From Chthoniobacter sp. (GTDB taxonomy: Bacteria > Verrucomicrobiota > Verrucomicrobiia > Chthoniobacterales > Chthoniobacteraceae), in the NCBI GenBank assembly GCA_025352865.1, contig JANXSB010000154.1, positions 1 to 9,155 of the forward strand: a stretch of 9,155 nt of DNA. Reading direction: 5' to 3'. The translations under genes were made by a program, and so were the position numbers. The notes beneath the pieces were generated by a model. That model searched no databases. It had not been told where the DNA came from and saw nothing but the letters and a program-made list of their open reading frames with translations. Positions 1-5,089 of this stretch are shown piece after piece (position 1 is the first letter of the stretch; each line of letters starts with the position of its first letter).

Positions 1-470
1 CGGGTCACGCCGTAGAGGTAGTTCAGCAGGCTCGACGGAAAGAGCGGATGCACCTGGCTGAGAAAGATGATCTTCCACCCGTCGCGCGCGATGGCCTCGT
101 CCAGCGCCGCCCATTTCTGATGCCGCAAAAATTTCTTCGCCACCCACCCGCGCCCGAGTTTCCGGCTGAGAAAAAACGACACCGCCGCGCCGCCGACATT
201 GCCGACCACGTTGAGGAAAAAGCCCCACCACAATCCGAAGAAAAGTCCGCTGCCCACCGCCAGCACACCGCCCGGCAGCAGCAGCACATTGCACGCGGCG
301 ACGAGCAGCGGATAAAGCACCGCGCCCCAGAATTCCATCGCGCCGATCCTTTGCTGAAGCTGGACGATGTACGAAACGACCGGGTAGTGCCGCCACACCC
401 ACGCGGCAAAAATCGCCGCCAGCAGAACCCCGACGAGTTGGAAGTAGAAGGCGCGTTTGATCCGGGACAT
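1..470 (-). CDS. VTT/DedA-type (TVP38/TMEM64-like) membrane protein, C-terminus cut by window edge
   Basis: Polytopic inner-membrane protein of the SNARE-associated/VTT superfamily; members have been linked to lipid scrambling or membrane homeostasis, but no substrate can be read from the sequence. The start is the ATG at 468-470, and 156 codons are visible before the left edge; relatives are usually about 200-230 residues, so roughly the last quarter is missing. Residues 8-26 form a first hydrophobic segment. Residues 61-105 contain the family core: a LLLPGG turn (63-68), a Gly-rich GSGLFFG stretch (73-79), and VGNVGGAAVSFFLSRKLGR (89-107). Residues 136-156 (IFLSQVHPLFPSSLLNYLYG) match the conserved 'R-x-x-P-x-x-P-x-x-L-x-N-Y' loop, although the usual Arg is Gln here. 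It starts 3 bp after the stop of the homocysteine methyltransferase gene with no clear Shine-Dalgarno, so translational coupling is likely. The frame is certain and the family call is strong. Confidence 0.85.
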   Translation of the reverse strand, partial: MSRIKRAFYFQLVGVLLAAIFAAWVWRHYPVVSYIVQLQQRIGAMEFWGAVLYPLLVAACNVLLLPGGVLAVGSGLFFGLWWGFFLNVVGNVGGAAVSFFLSRKLGRGWVAKKFLRHQKWAALDEAIARDGWKIIFLSQVHPLFPSSLLNYLYGVT

Positions 471-473
471 GGC

Positions 474-1343
474 TTAGCGCGGTGCTTCGCGATCCTGCAA
501 GGATTTGGCCAGTGCGGCGATGTGTTGCGGGCTCGCGCCGCAACAGCCGCCGAGCAGCCGCACTCCACCCGCGGCGAGCGCGAGTCCCGTAGTGGTGAAA
601 TCCTCCGGCGATACAGGATAAATGAGCCGTCCATCCACAGACTCCGGCAGACCGGCGCTCGGGAAGGCCGCCAGCGGGCCGCAGTCGGCGCACGCTTTCA
701 GCACCGCCAGTACTTCCTCCGGGCCCACGCAATTCACGCCGACCACGTCTGCACCGGCGTCGCGCAGCCGGGCAAAAGCCTCGGCCAGCGGTGTCTCATC
801 GCGCAGCGTGCCGTCTTCGAGCGGGACCAGCGAGCACACCACCGGGCAGTGATGCAGCGCCTGCTTGGCTGCCAGCGCCACGAGCAGTTCCTCCAGGTCG
901 AGAAAAGTTTCGAGAAAGACGCACTGTGCGCCGCCATCGAGGAGGGCACCGATCTGGTCTCCAAAAATCTGCGCGCGATCCAACCCGACGGCGCGGGCCG
1001 CCTCCTCGTTCATGTCGAGTGGACCGACGCTCCCCGCGACCAGCACACCCTTCCCCTTGGCCGCATCCCTGGCGAGCTGCGCCGCCATCCAATTGAGTTC
1101 GCTCACACGATGATCGAGTTCATGGCGGGCGAGCCGCGCGGCATTGGCTCCGAAGGAATTCGTCCGGATGAGCCGCGCTCCGGCGTTGATGTATTGCTCG
1201 TGAATTCCGCGCACGACACCGGGCTCGCTCACGCAAAGCTCCTCCAGACAACTTTCCATCGGCACGCCCGCCTCAATCAGCGCCGTGCCCATCGCCCCGT
1301 CGCCGGGCAAAATGCGTTGCTGCAATTCATCGAGAAAGTCCAT
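474..1343 (-). CDS. Stand-alone homocysteine S-methyltransferase domain protein
   Basis: Cytosolic 289-residue protein of the Hcy-binding (S-methyltransferase) family, which moves a methyl group to homocysteine to give methionine using a thiolate-activating zinc. Visible marks are DGAMGT at 15-20, the AGARLIRTNSFGAN strand at 55-67, LET at 144-146, the first zinc ligand in VNCVGP (C205), and the GGCCG pair (C267, C268). The full barrel is present and all three Cys are kept, so it should be active. The sequence resembles the N-terminal domain of MetH and of YitJ-type bifunctional proteins (homocysteine methyltransferase plus methylene-THF reductase), but no folate, cobalamin or reductase domain follows: a stop occurs at 474-476. 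The methyl donor is therefore unknown; S-methylmethionine (MmuM-like) is possible. The only ATG start in frame is at 1341-1343; no convincing Shine-Dalgarno is seen, and a 6-bp hairpin sits directly upstream. It is followed 3 bp later by the VTT gene. Confidence 0.88.
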   Translation of the reverse strand: MDFLDELQQRILPGDGAMGTALIEAGVPMESCLEELCVSEPGVVRGIHEQYINAGARLIRTNSFGANAARLARHELDHRVSELNWMAAQLARDAAKGKGVLVAGSVGPLDMNEEAARAVGLDRAQIFGDQIGALLDGGAQCVFLETFLDLEELLVALAAKQALHHCPVVCSLVPLEDGTLRDETPLAEAFARLRDAGADVVGVNCVGPEEVLAVLKACADCGPLAAFPSAGLPESVDGRLIYPVSPEDFTTTGLALAAGGVRLLGGCCGASPQHIAALAKSLQDREAPR

Positions 1344-1344
1344 G

Positions 1345-1365
1345 GGCGCGCGAAATATCCGCGCC
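1345..1365 (-). promoter_or_regulatory. Small hairpin immediately upstream of the methyltransferase start
   Basis: In the mRNA the 6-bp stem GGCGCG/CGCGCC with a 9-nt loop ends one base before the ATG at 1343. It covers the place where a ribosome binding site would be and could lower initiation. The stem is short and G+C-rich sequence makes such stems by chance, so function is only a suggestion. Confidence 0.2.
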
Positions 1366-1400
1366 TGATCCGGCCTTGCCGAGAAGAAAAGCGGCGTGCT

Positions 1401-2441
1401 TCAGCCGGTCGGCGCGACCGCGTTCGCCGCCCTCCGCGCACTCCATTTTGCTTTTCCGAAAGCGACCGCAAATGTGGTCGCTAGGACGGCTGCGAAAAGC
1501 AGCGCCGCTCCGCCCAGACCGAATCCACCGCGAGGCACCCCGGCCTGCACCGTCCACTCGATGACCAGCAAATGCGCCGCGTACATGACCAGCGACTCGC
1601 GCCCCGCGAACAAAACGCCGCGCGGTTTCCATTCCCGCGCGATCCACTGGCAGAGCGCCGCCAGCGCCAGCACCCACGCCAGCCGCGCGCAGAAAAACGC
1701 CGCGCTCAGCGCGGAAAACGTCCCGTCGCTCGCGAGGAGCGCGCACCATTTCACACCGCCCGCCGCGACGAGCAGCCAGCCCGCATGCCGCGAGGCAAAC
1801 GCCCCGGCCAGCGCGCCGCAAAAGACAAACGCCGCCCACGGAAACAGCGGAAACAGCGAGCCCGTCCGATCATTCACAAACGCCGCGAGCGGCCCCGGCC
1901 CGCCGCTCCAATGCGCGGAACCGGGCGCGAGCAAAACCGTCCCCACCGCCAGCGCCGCCATGACCGCCAGTCGCCCTGCGCTCCGCCATTTTTCCGCCAG
2001 CACGCCGCATAGCGCCTGCACACCGAGCACGCAAAAAAGCGCCGCCGCGAGACATTGCAGCACGTCCACCTGCGTCCCCGTGAGCAGCGCAGCCGCCCAG
2101 CGGTGCTGCGCGATTTCCGCGAACGGAAAATGCAGCGCATACCCCAGTGCCGCGACCCCGAGCAACCGCTTCGCCTTGCGCGCAAAGTCCACGCGTTTCC
2201 CCGCACCCGCCCGCCAGCTCATGCCCAGCGCGTATCCCGCGATGAAAAGAAACGCCGGCGCGACCAGCCCGTTGAACCAGTTCAGCCACGGAAACCACAC
2301 CGCCTCGCGCAACGTCGGCGCGAGGAAAGTATTCACCACATGCGTCTCGATCATCGCGAGCACCGCCGCCCCGCGAAACATGTCCAGCCACTCCACACGC
2401 TCCCGCGCTTTGGCAGGAGCAGTGGTCGCGACGGATGACAT
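1401..2441 (-). CDS. Heparan-alpha-glucosaminide N-acetyltransferase-like (DUF1624-type) multi-spanning membrane protein
   Basis: Integral membrane protein of 346 residues, probably transferring an acyl group to a glycan or other envelope acceptor. Near the N-terminus R15..WLD20-x-FRG24..M30-x-x-H34 matches the signature shared by DUF1624/HGSNAT-like and related acyltransferase-3 proteins, where the Arg/Asp/His set lies at the membrane face. Further family marks are FNGLVAPAFLFIAGYALG (56-73), QVDVLQCLAAAL (124-135), LFPLFPWAAFVFCGALAG (196-213) and a C-terminal GRESLVMYAAH (280-290). About ten hydrophobic stretches can be picked out. The gene starts at the ATG at 2439-2441; upstream is a GAG about 9 bases before the ATG and a hexanucleotide repeat. 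Substrate is unknown; bacterial members have mostly only predicted functions. The end of the gene (residues about 310-328) contains two small palindromes. The next gene starts 57 bp downstream on the same strand. Confidence 0.8.
   Translation of the reverse strand: MSSVATTAPAKARERVEWLDMFRGAAVLAMIETHVVNTFLAPTLREAVWFPWLNWFNGLVAPAFLFIAGYALGMSWRAGAGKRVDFARKAKRLLGVAALGYALHFPFAEIAQHRWAAALLTGTQVDVLQCLAAALFCVLGVQALCGVLAEKWRSAGRLAVMAALAVGTVLLAPGSAHWSGGPGPLAAFVNDRTGSLFPLFPWAAFVFCGALAGAFASRHAGWLLVAAGGVKWCALLASDGTFSALSAAFFCARLAWVLALAALCQWIAREWKPRGVLFAGRESLVMYAAHLLVIEWTVQAGVPRGGFGLGGAALLFAAVLATTFAVAFGKAKWSARRAANAVAPTG
1461..1482. repeat. 22-bp palindrome inside the 3' end of the acyltransferase gene
   Basis: AGCGACC (1461-1467) and GGTCGCT (1476-1482) are perfect inverted 7-mers around an 8-nt spacer. 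A second small hairpin, GCTGC/GCAGC, lies a few bases to the right (1489-1503). Both are inside coding sequence (residues about 313-327, ...LATTFAVAF...). They may be fragments of a small intragenic repeat or chance G+C-rich structures. Confidence 0.35.
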
Positions 2442-2472
2442 GCCGCGACTCGTTACCAGCGTCGTCCACGAT

Positions 2473-2498
2473 TCTTAATCTTAATCTTAATCGTAATC
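2473..2498. repeat. Short hexanucleotide tandem repeat (TCTTAA, about four units)
   Basis: Three perfect TCTTAA units (2473-2490) are followed by a one-mismatch unit TCGTAA and a partial TC. On the transcribed strand this reads as GATTAA-type repeats lying 32-57 bp upstream of the acyltransferase start, in the 104-bp gap after the cytochrome gene. It is a striking A+T-rich island in G+C-rich DNA and could hold a promoter -10 element or alter promoter spacing if copy number changes; neither is shown. Confidence 0.6.
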
Positions 2499-2545
2499 CC
2501 CCGCCGCCCGCCGCCTGTGCGTTGCCTTTCAATCGTCCCCGACCG

Positions 2546-3931
2546 CTACTTTCCCTTCGCCGCCGGCTCTTTCCCATGCGCAATCGCCGGCCAGAACTTG
2601 TCGTATTCAAATGGCCGGCTGAACTCGCCGTGATGACATTTCCGGCAGTCGCCCGCGCCGACCGGATGAAACTTCGCCGTCACCTCGCCGCCCCCGCGCC
2701 GCTGCTCCACATGCGCGCTCCCCGGCCCGTGACAGCTCTCGCACCCGACATCCACGAGCTTCGCGTCGCCAAACTCCCGCCGGTATCCCGACACGGTCGC
2801 GAAGCCGACCGTATGGCAGGCGATGCAGTTCGGATCGGCGTCCGCCTTGAATGCCACGAGCGTCGCAAAAGCCCGCGCGTGCCCGCTCCCTTGCCACGTC
2901 TTCATCGCAGTCGCATGGCACGCCGCACAGCTCTGCGTCCCCGCGTAAACCGCCGTCGCCATCACACCCGGCACCATGTCCTCCGCGAGCTTCGCCGGAT
3001 CGTCGATCGCCAGTTTCGTTTTTCGCACTTCATCACGGTACGCCACGGCCAGCGCGCGGATTTCTTCGTCCTGCGGGATGCGGTCGCTCACCAGCGTGAC
3101 CTCGCCTTTCAGCACCTCGATTTTGCCCGGTGAAAGCAACCGCACATTCAGCGTGCCGACCGCGCGCGCCTCATTCGTCACCGCCAAAATCACGCTGCGA
3201 TTTTCTTTCACGATCTTCTGCGAAGGCTGCTGCACCTTGCCGCCGAGGATCGCATCGAGTTCGTAAAACTGCCGCGCGAGATTCGCCATCGCCGCCTCAT
3301 CGGCGAAAGCCAGCAGCACGATGAAATCCGCCTGTCCGCGCAGCTTCGGCAGGAGCTTGCCCAGCGCCACATCCATCTCCTCCACCGCCAGCCCCTCGCC
3401 GAGCGCCTCGCCTAGTCCGTGCGATTCCATCACGCCTACCAGCGCGATCCGCCACGCGCCGCGGCGCACGATTTTGTGCGTGTCGAAAAGCGGCGTGCCC
3501 GTCGCCTTGTCGAGCAGGTTCGCGCTCACCATCGGCACCGGCGCGTGCGCCTTGATCTCGCGGAGCTGCGCCGCCGAAAGCCCCGCCTCGCGCCACCCCA
3601 CATTCAGCGCCGCGTAGCGCATCTTCGCGAACGCTTCCTGAATGTAGCGATACTCGATCCGCTCGTAATCCGCGCCGCCCGCGATGGCATCGCCGACATC
3701 CACGCGCAACTCATCCGGCGCCTCATCTTTTCCAAAAAGCGTCGCGATGCGCGTGAGCCCGCCGAGCTGTCCCGTAAAGCATCCGCACGGCACCAACCGC
3801 CCGCGCACATCGCAGGTGAAGAGCACCGTCAGCGGCTGTGGCTGCGGAGCCGAGGGCCTGCTCCTCAACAGCCAGACCGCGCCGCCACCGAGAGCGCAGA
3901 TGAGCAGAAAGATCGGCAGCCAGCGCTTCAT
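2546..3931 (-). CDS. Degenerate metallophosphoesterase domain fused to a tetrahaem cytochrome c domain
   Basis: Exported or membrane-anchored 461-residue protein. Residues 1-23 form a signal peptide or anchor (MKRW then a hydrophobic run) with no lipobox Cys. Residues about 34-310 follow the fold of UshA/5'-nucleotidase-type metallophosphoesterases: FTCDVRG (38-44), PCGC then GQLGGLTR (48-61), VDVGD (77-81), LNVGWRE (109-115), LLAF (206-209), DAILGGKVQQP (226-236). Metal-binding Asp41 and Asp81 remain, but the usual His positions read Arg43, Trp113-Arg114, Phe209 and Lys232/Gln234, so phosphatase activity is doubtful. Residues 330-450 carry four c-type haem motifs: CAACH (335-339), CIACH (369-373), CESCH (397-401) and CRKCH (429-433), with H351 and H407 as possible distal ligands, as in cytochrome c554-like domains. 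It therefore likely carries electrons in the periplasm; the partner is unknown. The ATG is at 3929-3931; the only SD-like sequence, GGTGA, is too far upstream to be convincing. Confidence 0.85.
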   Translation of the reverse strand: MKRWLPIFLLICALGGGAVWLLRSRPSAPQPQPLTVLFTCDVRGRLVPCGCFTGQLGGLTRIATLFGKDEAPDELRVDVGDAIAGGADYERIEYRYIQEAFAKMRYAALNVGWREAGLSAAQLREIKAHAPVPMVSANLLDKATGTPLFDTHKIVRRGAWRIALVGVMESHGLGEALGEGLAVEEMDVALGKLLPKLRGQADFIVLLAFADEAAMANLARQFYELDAILGGKVQQPSQKIVKENRSVILAVTNEARAVGTLNVRLLSPGKIEVLKGEVTLVSDRIPQDEEIRALAVAYRDEVRKTKLAIDDPAKLAEDMVPGVMATAVYAGTQSCAACHATAMKTWQGSGHARAFATLVAFKADADPNCIACHTVGFATVSGYRREFGDAKLVDVGCESCHGPGSAHVEQRRGGGEVTAKFHPVGAGDCRKCHHGEFSRPFEYDKFWPAIAHGKEPAAKGK

Positions 3932-3958
3932 GTTTTAAGTCGTCACCAAAACTTCGCG

Positions 3959-4089
3959 GTCATTCTGAGCGAAGCGTCATTTCGGCTTTGCGGAATGACG
4001 CGCAGTCGAAGAATCCCGTCGAGTTCCCAGCGACGTCTCCGGCAACTCCACGGGATTCTTCGACTTCGCTCCGCTGCGCTCAGAATGAC
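3959..4089. repeat. Long modular inverted-repeat element, copy 1
   Basis: A 131-bp palindromic element begins GTCATTCTGAGCGAAG and ends CGCTCAGAATGAC. The inner arms match well (GTCGAAGAATCCCGT against ACGGGATTCTTCGAC), and the centre continues partly as GAGTTCCC/GGCAACTC. The left arm holds an extra nested hairpin, CGTCATT (3975-3981) with AATGACG (3994-4000), around the core CGGCTTTGCGG. The element fills nearly the whole gap between the DUF4159 stop (15 bp away) and the cytochrome start (27 bp away). Transcribed, it would form a long stable hairpin that might end or damp transcription, or protect the upstream message. Confidence 0.85.
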
Positions 4090-4104
4090 AACGCATGAGG
4101 ACGC

Positions 4105-5079
4105 TCAATACAGCAGCGCGTAAGTGAACACGTTCACATTCACCAGCACCGCCTCGACGATCATATTCCCCCCGCAACAGCAGCAACCCTTGGCGTTCGA
4201 GACATCGTTCAGCCCGTCCTTGGAATACACCATGACCAGCCGCCCATTGACCTCCATCCCCTCGACGAACGCCTGCCCGCCGTGCTTGTCCGTCAGCCGC
4301 GTGACCTGATTCACCGTCGAGAAAACCGGGTGCGACATCGGCAGTTTGACCATCTTGTATTCGGGAAAAATGAGCTTCAGTTCCTTGCGCAGCGCCGTGT
4401 CCCAGCTCGGATCGGAGCAGCCCGGACTCGAAAGAATGAAGCCGCCGTTCAGCAGGTATTTCCGCAGATTGTCGCGTTCCTTTTTCGTCAGCGAAAAATC
4501 CGCCTCGCCCGACCAGACGCAGAACGGGAAATCAAAAACATTGTCCGCATCGAGCCGCACCGGGACAAAGTTCTTCCCCACATTCAGATTCGTTTTCTCC
4601 GCCACGTCCGACAGGAATTTGTCCGCAAAACAGATCGAACTTTTCGTCCCCGCATAGACCAGGTTCCCACATTGCAGCTTCGTCAGATCCGCCTTCGGCG
4701 CATTCGCCGCCCGCGTCACTTCCTCCTCCATTTCCTTCTGCTTTTGCTCCGCGGAAACCCCCGCGCCCACGCCGAAAGCGGGCGTCGTCGAAAGCCACAT
4801 CGCCCCCGCCGCGAGCAGCGCGACAGCACTCAAAAACTCCGTCATCCTGAGCGGAGCGAAGCGCAGTCGAAGGACCTCTAACTTTTTCTTCGGGGCGAAG
4901 GGGGTGGGAGAAGCGGCGCGCACCTCACCCGCCGCCTTTCCCGAGGAAATAGTTAGAGGTTCTTCGACTCCGTTCCTTCCCGCAAAGCCGGGAGCGGAAC
5001 TCCGCTCAGAATGACGGCCGGTTTTTTCGACCGCTGTCGCGAGAAGCGTTGCGTTGCGTGATTCGGTGCTCGTTTTCAT
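4105..5079 (-). CDS. DUF4159 domain protein with a repeat-derived N-terminal extension
   Basis: Probably exported protein of 324 residues from the ATG at 5077-5079, which lies 10 bp after the stop of the DUF4175-like gene and so looks translationally coupled. Residues about 130-324 are a DUF4159 domain: TKLQCGNLVYAG (133-144), the DFPFCVWSGEADFSLT stretch (183-198), LRKYLLNGGFI (205-215), a SHPVF motif (249-253) and a C-terminal VLVNVNVFTYALL. DUF4159 proteins have a flavodoxin/GATase-like fold but no established activity. A run of four Cys in GCCCCGG (298-304) is notable. Residues about 22-80 are encoded by inverted-repeat copy 2, and a good hydrophobic signal segment only follows at 82-103 (FLSAVALLAAG...TTPAFG). 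Translation could instead begin at Met79 (ATG at 4843-4845, inside the element terminus), giving 246 residues with a short, uncharged n-region. The coupled upstream start is preferred but not proved. Confidence 0.8.
   Translation of the reverse strand: MKTSTESRNATLLATAVEKTGRHSERSSAPGFAGRNGVEEPLTISSGKAAGEVRAASPTPFAPKKKLEVLRLRFAPLRMTEFLSAVALLAAGAMWLSTTPAFGVGAGVSAEQKQKEMEEEVTRAANAPKADLTKLQCGNLVYAGTKSSICFADKFLSDVAEKTNLNVGKNFVPVRLDADNVFDFPFCVWSGEADFSLTKKERDNLRKYLLNGGFILSSPGCSDPSWDTALRKELKLIFPEYKMVKLPMSHPVFSTVNQVTRLTDKHGGQAFVEGMEVNGRLVMVYSKDGLNDVSNAKGCCCCGGNMIVEAVLVNVNVFTYALLY
4841..5015. repeat. Long modular inverted-repeat element, copy 2, inside the DUF4159 coding region
   Basis: A 175-bp element runs from GTCATCCTGAGCGGAGCGAA to CTCCGCTCAGAATGAC; the pairing extends two bases outside (CC/GG). 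The inner arms match (AGGACCTCTAACT against AGTTAGAGGTTCTT). The right arm has a nested hairpin, GTTCC (4972-4976) with GGAAC (4996-5000), enclosing TCCCG/CGGGA (4978-4982, 4989-4993); its core is the reverse complement of that in copy 1. It lies between codons about 22 and 80 of the DUF4159 gene and stays open in that frame. Its left-end CAT supplies an ATG on the minus strand. The length is not a multiple of three. Confidence 0.85.
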
Positions 5080-5089
5080 GCGCGTGTGC

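Noticed and set aside
23..634. A 203-codon minus-strand frame rich in Arg, Ser and Cys
   Set aside because: It overlaps the VTT and methyltransferase genes in the wrong frame; the frame starting at 470 gives the conserved VTT motifs.
48..1484. A 478-codon plus-strand frame across the VTT and methyltransferase genes
   Set aside because: It crosses two well-supported minus-strand genes and has a His/Arg/Gln-rich antisense composition without recognisable motifs.
1396..2478. A 360-codon plus-strand frame opposite the acyltransferase gene
   Set aside because: The product is Ala/Ser/Pro/Thr-rich and lacks motifs, whereas the minus strand gives a typical membrane acyltransferase signature.
3977..4186. 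Small minus-strand peptide frame containing a CHSERSGAKSKNP sequence
   Set aside because: It is the translation of repeat copy 1, a well-known kind of spurious peptide, and partly overlaps the DUF4159 gene in another frame.
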